Assembly: GCA_001799225.1 (NCBI GenBank)
Contig: MGTA01000007.1
Coordinates: 11,725 to 23,651 of the forward strand
DNA: 11,927 bases
Direction: 5' to 3'
From: Deltaproteobacteria bacterium RIFOXYD12_FULL_50_9
GTDB lineage: Bacteria; Desulfobacterota; Desulfobulbia; Desulfobulbales; CALZHT01
This document shows, piece by piece, positions 1 to 5,436 of this stretch; the first letter of the stretch is position 1, and each line of letters begins with the position of its first letter. The position numbers were made by a program, and so were the translations under genes. The notes under the pieces are model-generated. The model worked only from the letters and a program-made list of their open reading frames with translations. It made no database searches and was not told the DNA's origin.

Positions 1-258
1 ATTGACTATGAGGGCTCGGTCTGGTCACTGTTCCAAAACAGCGGTTTTGAATATACCATCTCTTTTGCTGCCGACACCTTTGCTGTTGTTGAAAACATTT
101 TCTACGTAAATAAAAAATGGCCTATGAAAAAGTTTGCCGCTTTCAGCCTTGATCTTGGCTTTATCCTCAACAACAGTAATAAGTATTCAGGCGAGCTTAG
201 CAACCAGAAGGACGAGGGCAACTTCACTATCCTGTTCAGACCGAACATTGAGTTCTAA
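1..258 (+). CDS. C-terminal end of a probable outer-membrane beta-barrel protein (5' partial)
   Basis: Frame 1 is open from the first base to a TAA at 256-258 and gives 85 residues, so the start lies outside the window. The fragment alternates polar and hydrophobic or aromatic residues, as in the runs FEYTISFAADTFAVV and FAAFSLDLGFIL. It ends in FRPNIEF. A C-terminal phenylalanine closing an amphipathic final strand is the known recognition signal for the BAM complex, so the protein probably sits in the outer membrane as a porin or autotransporter-like barrel. The family cannot be named from this fragment. Repeated polar turns (NNSNKYSG, NQKDEGN) fit loops between strands. A soluble beta-rich protein is the alternative. 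A hairpin with a T-run about 130 bases downstream may end its transcript. Confidence 0.6.
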   Translation: MDYEGSVWSLFQNSGFEYTISFAADTFAVVENIFYVNKKWPMKKFAAFSLDLGFILNNSNKYSGELSNQKDEGNFTILFRPNIEF

Positions 259-301
259 TTACAAATTGTTGGGGGCCAATTTGTTCGGTAATACCTTTTC
301 A

Positions 302-377
302 GGATACCCGCAAGGGGCATCCCTACAAAACCATTCGATACATGTGGCGGTTGTAGGGGTACCACTCGCGGGTACCC
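302..377. repeat. REPIN-like pair of GTAG-tailed palindromes, GGTACC-type core
   Basis: Two imperfect palindromes of about 25 bases lie head to head. The left copy (302-326) ends in CCTAC and the right copy (353-377) begins with GTAGGGG. Read from its GTAG end, each has a GTAGGG tail followed by a short inverted repeat; the right copy pairs GGTACC with GGTACC around CACTCGCG. The 26 bases between them show no clear structure. A GTAG tail next to an imperfect palindrome is the known layout of REP elements moved by REP-associated tyrosine transposases, and inverted pairs are called REPINs. The assignment is by layout only. Three other loci in this window have the same tail with different cores. 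Confidence 0.6.
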
Positions 378-389
378 GCTTGTGCTTTG

Positions 390-414
390 GCCTCAGATTG
401 CCGGAGGCTTTTTT
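390..414 (+). terminator. possible Rho-independent terminator for the barrel gene
   Basis: GCCTC at 390-394 pairs with GAGGC at 404-408 around a nine-base loop, and six T residues follow at 409-414. The T-run lies on the plus-strand side, so it would end transcription from the gene stopping at 258. It overlaps the last codons of the opposing terC-like gene (stop complement 393-395). The stem is only five pairs, and it is 130 bases from the gene it would serve. Confidence 0.4.
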
Positions 415-1244
415 ACTTCAATCCAACCGTTTTCTCGCAGGTAGATAAAGACATCCCGCGGAATATATTCCAATCCGTCCAGGTCATCGGCCGATACGTC
501 ACCATTTTTCAGCTGCTCAAGCAGACGACTCTGGTAATTAGAACGGGTCGCCCGCTGATGATAATCCCGGTAAACCAACGATGCCCCCAGCACAGCAATA
601 ATTGCCATCATCATCCAGAAAATCCCGTAGCTGATCTCAACATGAAAGGCCTCAAGCGATAATTTTACCCCAATAAAAAATATGAGCTGGTAAGCGAGAT
701 CCTCCAAGGCCGGCAATTTTTCAAGCAGTCTGACAAACATACTCGCAGCGAATCTCAGGGCAATAATGCCCAGAATGCCGCCAATCCAGACAATCAAAAG
801 CTTGTTGCTCATGGCAACGGCCGTGGTGATACTGTCTATTGAGAAGGCAATATCGGTGAGTTCCACCACCACCACCGTCTTCCAGAAACTTTCAGATATC
901 TTCGGTCGAGGCTGAAAGGCATCCTCCTTATAGAAGAAAAACATATGCTTCATTGCCAGATAGACTAGATATCCCCCGCCTATCAGCTTGAAAATAAGAA
1001 ATTTCATCAGGTGAGCTGCAAAAATCAAAGCAATGAACCGAAACAGGAAGGCGCCCAAAATGCCATAGGTCAACGCCCGTTTCTGTTTCTCTTTAGAAAG
1101 CGGCTTAACCAGAATAGCCAGAACAAGGGCGTTATCCACCGACAAAACGCCCTCAAGCATGGCAAGGGTTGCCACAGTGAGCAGATCAATCGGCGCAAAT
1201 GCTTGAATCTCAAGCAGCAATTGTTGAACAAGTTCTCCTGCCAT
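393..1244 (-). CDS. TerC-family integral membrane protein (probable metal ion exporter)
   Basis: This 283-residue protein has the TerC/Alx/YkoY layout: about seven hydrophobic segments between residues 20 and 225 and a charged cytoplasmic tail. The two family signatures are clear: EGVLSVDNALV at 31-41 and ELTDIAFSIDSI at 128-139. Their acidic residues (E31, D37, E128, D131, D137) sit in membrane segments and are the expected cation-binding residues. Several TerC relatives (Alx, MeeF/MeeY) are linked to manganese efflux; the substrate here is inferred, not shown. The tail from about 226 to 283 is polar, ending in IYLRENGWIEV, and may be a small regulatory extension. The ATG follows GAGGAG about 12 bases upstream, which overlaps the last codons of the DUF523 gene. 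Only six bases separate the two genes, so they are almost certainly co-transcribed. Tellurite resistance should not be assumed from the family name. Confidence 0.9.
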   Translation of the reverse strand: MAGELVQQLLLEIQAFAPIDLLTVATLAMLEGVLSVDNALVLAILVKPLSKEKQKRALTYGILGAFLFRFIALIFAAHLMKFLIFKLIGGGYLVYLAMKHMFFFYKEDAFQPRPKISESFWKTVVVVELTDIAFSIDSITTAVAMSNKLLIVWIGGILGIIALRFAASMFVRLLEKLPALEDLAYQLIFFIGVKLSLEAFHVEISYGIFWMMMAIIAVLGASLVYRDYHQRATRSNYQSRLLEQLKNGDVSADDLDGLEYIPRDVFIYLRENGWIEVKKPPAI

Positions 1245-1250
1245 GCAGTT

Positions 1251-1691
1251 CTATATCTCCTCTACCGTTATACCCCTGTTTGACAACAGTGCCGCTGTAA
1301 CTCCAATCAGGGGAGAAAGTCCGCATGAAGGGCTCCCGGATTTCAGAATTACGCCGGCCACTGGTTGAGCTTCAACAATAGCCAGAACCTGGTAAGCGCC
1401 AAGTAAAAACTGCTCAGTAACATCCACCCCATCCCGTCGAAGCACTTTGGCACGGCCTCCCAAGACAGCAAAGCCATCTCCACCCACCAGATCAGCGGCA
1501 AGCCTTGGCGTGCTCAGACCGCCCAGTTGCTCGGGACAAACTGGAATCCACTGGACGCCGGCCAACCTCAACAGGCAAGGCTCACTCGCTCTGGCTGCTC
1601 CGTCGTAACGGGTTTTCAAGCCGACAAGACAGGCGCTCACCAGATAGAGCAATGGTTGCAGACTATTGTCCAGACCTTGTAGAATTTTCAT
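1251..1691 (-). CDS. DUF523 / TudS-like Fe-S protein
   Basis: The 146-residue protein carries the DUF523 signatures: SACLVG...RYDG (19-31), a VCPEQLGGLSTPR block (51-63) and KSGSPSCG (117-124). Cysteines 21, 52 and 123 match the three conserved positions that bind a [4Fe-4S] cluster in the characterised member TudS, a thiouracil desulfidase. A desulfidase or sulfur-handling role is therefore plausible, but the family is wide and the substrate here is unknown. The C-terminal DUF1722 domain found in some relatives is absent, so this is the short form. The chosen ATG at 1691 has AGAGGTGA about five bases upstream. A longer frame opens with GTG at 1748 but adds 19 residues with no good ribosome binding site. 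It is the first gene of a two-gene unit with the TerC-like transporter. A link between them, such as metal or Fe-S homeostasis, is only suggested by proximity. Confidence 0.85.
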   Translation of the reverse strand: MKILQGLDNSLQPLLYLVSACLVGLKTRYDGAARASEPCLLRLAGVQWIPVCPEQLGGLSTPRLAADLVGGDGFAVLGGRAKVLRRDGVDVTEQFLLGAYQVLAIVEAQPVAGVILKSGSPSCGLSPLIGVTAALLSNRGITVEEI

Positions 1692-1823
1692 CCATTCACC
1701 TCTAGACAGATCTGGTAAAAAATCTACATGTAAATCCTGATTGCACACTTTGTGCTTCTGTGCTATTGGGAATATCAGGATAGATTGAAAAATTCCACAA
1801 CCAACCCAATGCGAATAATATTA

Positions 1824-1851
1824 TTGACAACAACGTCACAATACCGATTCT
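1824..1851 (+). promoter_or_regulatory. candidate sigma70 promoter for the ftsB-like/SOR-like cluster
   Basis: A perfect -35 hexamer TTGACA (1824-1829) is followed 16 bases later by GATTCT (1846-1851), a weak -10. The predicted start would leave a leader of about 15 bases before the ATG at 1874. The surrounding gap (1692-1873) separates divergent genes and is AT-rich. No convincing minus-strand promoter for the DUF523 gene was identified in it. Confidence 0.35.
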
Positions 1852-1873
1852 CTAAAACAGCACAACAGAAATC

Positions 1874-2176
1874 ATGATAAACAGATCGCCAAACAAAAAC
1901 CGCTCGAAGATCCTGCTCGGCATAATTATTGTCCTGGCCGGCCTCTATCTTATCTTCTCTCCGCACGGAATTGTCCATTATACCAGACAGAAAAACGAAA
2001 TGACCAGACTCCGCGAGGTCAACGCCGCTCTAGCTTTACAAAACTCATCCCTGCAGCAGGAAATCAACCGTCTTAAGAACGATCCGACCTACCTTGAAGA
2101 GGTTGCCAGAAACAAATACGGATTTCTCAAAAAAAATGAGATCTACTATGAATTCCCTGAAAAGAAAAAACACTGA
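1874..2176 (+). CDS. FtsB/DivIC-family septum formation initiator protein
   Basis: The 100-residue protein has the layout of bacterial divisome proteins FtsB and DivIC. It has a short basic cytoplasmic start (1-12), one membrane segment (about 13-29), and an extracytoplasmic coiled coil (about 38-69, with MTRLREVNAALALQ and LQQEINRLKND). The family's C-terminal block follows: DPTYLEEVARNKYGFLKKNEI (70-90). These proteins bind FtsL and FtsQ/DivIB at the division site and help activate septal peptidoglycan synthesis. The usual genomic partner eno is not next to it. Instead the SOR-like gene begins ten bases after its stop, so the two are probably co-transcribed. The start has no strong ribosome binding site, but the first ATG gives a normal length for the family. 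Confidence 0.85.
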   Translation: MINRSPNKNRSKILLGIIIVLAGLYLIFSPHGIVHYTRQKNEMTRLREVNAALALQNSSLQQEINRLKNDPTYLEEVARNKYGFLKKNEIYYEFPEKKKH

Positions 2177-2186
2177 GGAGGGTCCC

Positions 2187-2573
2187 ATGATTAAAAAGAA
2201 TTATACTTTTTCAGTAAGCTGCATTGGCGTCGCGGTATTCTTGCTTATCGCATCAACAGCCTGGGCAAACCGCTCGTCAACGGCCATAGAGATGCCGACT
2301 ACGGTAGCCAAGGGCACAGAGTCCACCATCCGGATTACCATTTCTCATAACGGCAACAACTGGTTTCACTATACCCAATGGTGCAAAGTTACGGCCAACG
2401 GCAAGGAGATCGCCCGTTGGGACTACAATTGGAACCATCTCCCGGAGAGCGGGGTCTTCACCAAAGAGATCAAATTCAAAGTCGACGAGGCCACTAAAAT
2501 CAGCGCAGAGGCTAGCTGCAATGTCCATGGAAGCGAAGCGCCTACGGAGAAGACCATACAGGTTTCGGAATAG
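2187..2573 (+). CDS. exported superoxide-reductase-like (desulfoferrodoxin/SORL fold) protein
   Basis: The product has 128 residues. An N-terminal signal peptide (1-27, ending ASTAWA) predicts export to the periplasm. The rest resembles the iron-binding domain of superoxide reductases. H54 and H61 lie in a stretch ending HYTQW that matches the His-rich loop, and C111 and H114 form the CNVHG motif that supplies the axial Cys and one His. The His of the KHVPxIE-type segment appears replaced by Ser (RSSTAIE, about 29-35), so one expected iron ligand is missing. Whether it reduces superoxide, binds iron another way or does something else is open. A SoxZ-like immunoglobulin fold is the main alternative. 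GAGGAGG five bases before the ATG at 2187 fixes the start; a longer frame from 2094 overlaps the preceding gene and would bury the signal peptide. A small HX13H membrane protein follows 21 bases downstream. Confidence 0.7.
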   Translation: MIKKNYTFSVSCIGVAVFLLIASTAWANRSSTAIEMPTTVAKGTESTIRITISHNGNNWFHYTQWCKVTANGKEIARWDYNWNHLPESGVFTKEIKFKVDEATKISAEASCNVHGSEAPTEKTIQVSE

Positions 2574-2594
2574 CAAAAAGATGAGGAGTGTGTA

Positions 2595-2777
2595 ATGCGA
2601 ATCGGCAACGTCTCTGTGATCCTGCTCCTCGGTTTGGTCAACTTCGGCCTGCTCAGCTTTCAACTGGCCACCGGCCTGCGCTGGATTAAAGTACGGTTCG
2701 GAGTCCACAAAAAAACCGGAATCGCCCTGGTGATTGTAGCCACCCTGCACGGCATCCTTGCTCTCTTTATGCTGTAG
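2595..2777 (+). CDS. 60-residue two-helix membrane protein with HX13H motif (possible heme b protein)
   Basis: This short gene is preceded by GAGGAG six bases before its ATG, so it is very likely translated. It has two hydrophobic stretches, about 5-26 and 41-60, joined by a basic loop RWIKVRFGVHKK. Histidines 38 and 52 are exactly 14 apart on the second helix (HX13H), the spacing that places one ligand at each of two hemes in cytochrome b helices. The text around them (HKKTGIALVIVATLHG) resembles cytochrome b561- or ferric-reductase-type membrane segments. One chain has only one such helix, so heme binding would need a dimer. It sits directly after the exported SOR-like gene and may pass electrons to it; this is inference. 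Its TAG stop lies inside the GTAG tail of a repeat. No named family was recognised. Confidence 0.65.
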   Translation: MRIGNVSVILLLGLVNFGLLSFQLATGLRWIKVRFGVHKKTGIALVIVATLHGILALFML

Positions 2778-2840
2778 GGGCAATTCATGAATTGCTCAGG
2801 GTTTAAAAATAGGGCAGGGCAATTCATGAATTGCCCCTAC
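2774..2840. repeat. REPIN-like inverted pair, GCAATTCATGAATTGC core, between convergent genes
   Basis: The left copy (2774-2795) starts GTAGGGG and contains the perfect 16-base palindrome GCAATTCATGAATTGC. The right copy (2817-2840) is its inverse and ends CCCCTAC. The 21 bases between hold a short A/T-rich segment. The tails face outward. The TAG in the left tail is the stop codon of the HX13H gene, and the complementary CTA in the right tail is the stop of the phosphoglycerate dehydrogenase gene. The hairpins may also serve as a two-way terminator or 3' end stabiliser for the convergent transcripts, although no T-run is present. Confidence 0.75.
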
Positions 2841-4018
2841 ACAAACCGAATGGTTCTGAGGCGAATCACCCCTTCATGTGACTGAATCTTGGCAAGCACC
2901 TCTTCCTGGATAGGATTTTCGAGATCAATAATATTGTAACCGATCTGGCCGTTGCTCTCGTTGAGATAACTGCCGATGTTGATCCCATGCGAGCCGATCG
3001 TGTAAGAAACAAAACCGATCATTCCCGGGATGTCGCGGTTAATCATGATAAGACGGGTATGGACATTGGCGCTGGGAATACTCTCTACCGTTGGAAAATT
3101 GACACTATGGGTTACATGACCGTACTCAAGATAGGAGGTCAACTCCCGAACCGCCATGCAGGCGCACTGTTCCTCAGACTCCTCGGTGCTGGCACCCAAA
3201 TGGGGTGAGAGAATCACCTTGGGATGATTAATGAGCGGGGGAGACGGAAAATCGGTGATATAGCCGGCAAGTGTACCAGCTGCCAAGGCAGCAAGCACTG
3301 CCTCATTATCAACTATGGCCGGCCTGGCATAGTTGACCAGGATAGCGTTTGGCGGCAGTTGTCGTAACAACTCGGCGTTGACAAGCCCCTCGGTTTTGCT
3401 GTTTAGCGGCACATGAATGCTGAGAATATCGGCATTTCGCAATACGCCGGCCAAAGAGCGCGACAACTCGACATCGGGAGAGAGCAGATGGATATTTTCA
3501 AGGGCCGGCGAAGGATCAAAACCGATTACGCGCATCTGCCGGAGCGCCCCTCCATTGGCCACCCGCACCCCGATCTTACCCAGACCAATTACGCCCAGAG
3601 TCTTTCCTGACAGCTCAAATCCCTTAAAGGCGGCCTTTTGTTTTTCGACCCGACTGGACATCTCCGACTCGTCAATCCCGGCAAGGCTCTGACAGAAATC
3701 CATGCCTTTATGGATATTGCGCGCCTCAACCCCAAGCATGACAAAAACCAGTTCGGCAACGGCATTGGCATTCGCACCCGGGGTGTTAAAGACACAAACC
3801 CCCTGAGCGGTGGCCGCCTCAACCGTAATGTTGTTTACCCCGGCACCGGCCCGCGCCACGGCGAGCAATGATGGCCAGGCTGCTGTATCAATCTTGGAAC
3901 TGCGGACAATAATGGCGTGCGGATCAACCTCTTCGGCCGACACCGAATAACGGCTGTCAAAGCGTACAAGGCCTTCTTGAGAAATCCTGTCTACGGTCTT
4001 AATCCTGAATCTGTCCAT
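2837..4018 (-). CDS. serA: D-3-phosphoglycerate dehydrogenase with C-terminal ACT domain
   Basis: The enzyme oxidises 3-phosphoglycerate with NAD in the first step of serine synthesis. Positions are counted from a TTG ten codons upstream. The family signatures are RAGAGVNNI (66-74), the dinucleotide-binding GLGKIG (155-160), IHVPLNSKTEGLV (211-223), the catalytic-arginine region VNYARPAIVDNE (R242) and SPHLGASTEE with the catalytic H283. An ACT domain, the usual serine-sensing module, occupies about 331-403. Two points are atypical: R242 is followed by Pro instead of Gly, and the segment that normally reads DVFxxEP reads TDFPSPPL, so the catalytic Glu is absent. DFP forms are known in a subgroup of short phosphoglycerate dehydrogenases. 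The ATG at 4018 (393 residues) gives a family-like start, MDRFRIKTV; a TTG at 4048 would add ten residues. Neither has a clear ribosome binding site. It follows the diguanylate cyclase gene by 46 bases. Confidence 0.9.
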   Translation of the reverse strand: MDRFRIKTVDRISQEGLVRFDSRYSVSAEEVDPHAIIVRSSKIDTAAWPSLLAVARAGAGVNNITVEAATAQGVCVFNTPGANANAVAELVFVMLGVEARNIHKGMDFCQSLAGIDESEMSSRVEKQKAAFKGFELSGKTLGVIGLGKIGVRVANGGALRQMRVIGFDPSPALENIHLLSPDVELSRSLAGVLRNADILSIHVPLNSKTEGLVNAELLRQLPPNAILVNYARPAIVDNEAVLAALAAGTLAGYITDFPSPPLINHPKVILSPHLGASTEESEEQCACMAVRELTSYLEYGHVTHSVNFPTVESIPSANVHTRLIMINRDIPGMIGFVSYTIGSHGINIGSYLNESNGQIGYNIIDLENPIQEEVLAKIQSHEGVIRLRTIRFV

Positions 4019-4064
4019 AGGACATATTACGTCAAGATTCTCGATCAATAAAGAGAAAAATGGA

Positions 4065-5090
4065 TCAACCTATACTCACTCTGGATCTGCCGGTTGCCTT
4101 GGCTTGATACAACGCCTCATCAGCGCGCTGCATCCATTCGTCTCTACTCAACTCCGGTTGCCATTGGCTCAGCCCAATGCTTATACCCAGCTTGCCGGTA
4201 CCGGAAACCCTGATATTCAGACCATCCACGGCCGCACAAAGACGCTCGGCAAGAATCCTTGCCGATTCAAGACCGGTATCCGGCAACACCAGGATAAATT
4301 CGTCACCGCCCATCCTGACCAGAAGGTCACTGCTGCGGATCATGCCGGCCAGAACCTTGGCAACCTGCTGCAGTACGTCATCACCAGTGGCATGGCCAAG
4401 CGTGTCATTAACTTCCTTAAAATGATCAAGATCCATGCTGGCCAGGGTAAGGCTGTAGCCATGCCGACGGGCGTTATCCATCAATGGCCCGATCCGTTCC
4501 TCAAACACCCGGCGGTTGGCAAGGCCGGTAAGGATGTCGTGACGGGCCTGCTCAAACAGATCTTCATAGCCCAAGGCCCGACGCAGGGATTCACCAAGCA
4601 GCCCTAACGACTCCTGAATCACCTCGACTTCCTGGCCTGAAAACTCTTTGCCGCGCCGAACCAACAGGAGTTGGCTCTTGTCGTCTTGAGCTGTTAACGG
4701 CCAACTCTGCACAAAATATTCACCTTCACAAATATCAAGCTGGTAATTCCGGCCGTTCAGCCGCTCTATAACAGATTCCGCCGCATTCATGGCCAAACGT
4801 CGATCCGGACCATGCGAAGAACAGAACATGTAAGTTCGTTTCCGAACCGGGTTACTGTAAGCGATCAGATCATGGGAGACAGATGGCATAAGCCATACTG
4901 AGTAGGCCTCGATCATGCTTGCCATATCAACCAGAACGGCAAGCCTTCCTAAAAGTTCGTTCATCATCAGAAGCCGCGCCGATTTACGACGGTAATGATC
5001 CAATTCAAACAGCAGGGTGTCGACACTGCCCCGGGTTCCCGGATCGTCCAACTGAACTGTATTCCCCTGATACATGAGTGCGGAATTCAT
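4065..5090 (-). CDS. GGDEF-domain diguanylate cyclase
   Basis: The 341-residue protein ends in a full GGDEF domain (about 178-341) that makes cyclic di-GMP from two GTP. Visible landmarks are DILTGLANRR (185-194), the metal-binding D220 in ASMDLDHFKEVND, the active-site GGDEF at 261-265 and the RSSD inhibitory site at 252-255, exactly five residues upstream. The enzyme should therefore be active and subject to product inhibition. The first 170 residues have no signal peptide or membrane segment. They read like a GAF-type or otherwise unrecognised cytoplasmic sensor, with several His and Cys residues (H73, C90, H93, C121). The chosen ATG at 5090 has AGGAGA five to six bases upstream. A frame extension to 5195 has no such site and lies in low-complexity AT-rich sequence. 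The gene has its own candidate sigma54 promoter and precedes the phosphoglycerate dehydrogenase gene with no evident functional link. Confidence 0.92.
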   Translation of the reverse strand: MNSALMYQGNTVQLDDPGTRGSVDTLLFELDHYRRKSARLLMMNELLGRLAVLVDMASMIEAYSVWLMPSVSHDLIAYSNPVRKRTYMFCSSHGPDRRLAMNAAESVIERLNGRNYQLDICEGEYFVQSWPLTAQDDKSQLLLVRRGKEFSGQEVEVIQESLGLLGESLRRALGYEDLFEQARHDILTGLANRRVFEERIGPLMDNARRHGYSLTLASMDLDHFKEVNDTLGHATGDDVLQQVAKVLAGMIRSSDLLVRMGGDEFILVLPDTGLESARILAERLCAAVDGLNIRVSGTGKLGISIGLSQWQPELSRDEWMQRADEALYQAKATGRSRVSIG

Positions 5091-5144
5091 AATTTCTCCT
5101 AAAGTGCTTGATACAATTATCGGCAAACTTTCTTTAAACTTAAT

Positions 5145-5159
5145 GCTATTTCTATGCCA
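5145..5159 (-). promoter_or_regulatory. candidate sigma54 (-24/-12) promoter for the diguanylate cyclase
   Basis: On the minus strand TGGCAT, five bases and TAGC followed by A match the sigma54 consensus TGGCAC-N5-TTGC. The essential GG and GC pairs are correctly spaced, and there are two mismatches outside them. The predicted start would give a leader of about 40 bases before the ATG at 5090, ending in the strong ribosome binding site. No upstream activator site was identified. Confidence 0.35.
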
Positions 5160-5436
5160 AAATTGAGAAAAGGAGAAAAAGAGGATGAAAAACAACGGGA
5201 TAACGCAAGCAACATATTGATATTAAACAATTAATAAAAAAATTACAGCTGGACCAGACTTGACAATTCATTCCTGATGACGATCGGGGATTGGCCACAT
5301 TAGTCAAAATATCGACATATCAGGCAGGCATAACCAGCTTTGGAATCGGCAAATTCTTCTCCCAACAAGGATCATGTACGGGATCGTAGGGACGGGTTAC
5401 AAACCCGCCGCCCCTACATCGTTGGTAATATTAACC
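5160..5436. other. intergenic region between trpS and the diguanylate cyclase gene
   Basis: These 277 bases contain no credible gene. The part from about 5200 to 5260 is very AT-rich. The only clear structure is the single GTAG-tailed palindrome at 5386-5417, described separately. No T-run terminator was found for trpS. Confidence 0.6.
5386..5417. repeat. single GTAG-tailed palindrome with tails at both ends
   Basis: The element runs from GTAGGGACGGGTT to AACCCG and then CCGCCCCTAC, so both ends carry the GTAG tail. Its arms pair around a central ACA, with a three-base bulge (CCG) on the right arm. It belongs to the same family as the GGGCGGGTT-core copies at 6452-6545. It lies 20 bases beyond the trpS stop codon and could fold in the trpS mRNA as a 3' hairpin. 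Confidence 0.65.

Noticed and set aside
134..448. A 104-residue plus-strand frame over the left intergenic region
   Set aside because: It crosses the real barrel gene end in another frame and runs through the repeat pair. The translation is low in sense.
393..1244. Tellurite resistance as the role of the TerC-like gene
   Set aside because: No other ter genes are nearby, and this Alx/YkoY-like branch is better linked to metal ion export.
2277..2783. A 168-residue minus-strand frame across the SOR-like and HX13H genes
   Set aside because: Both plus-strand genes have strong ribosome binding sites and sensible products. The antisense frame has neither.
4104..4607. A 167-residue plus-strand frame across the GGDEF gene
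   Set aside because: It is a shadow of the diguanylate cyclase. Its translation has no domain, and no ribosome binding site supports it.
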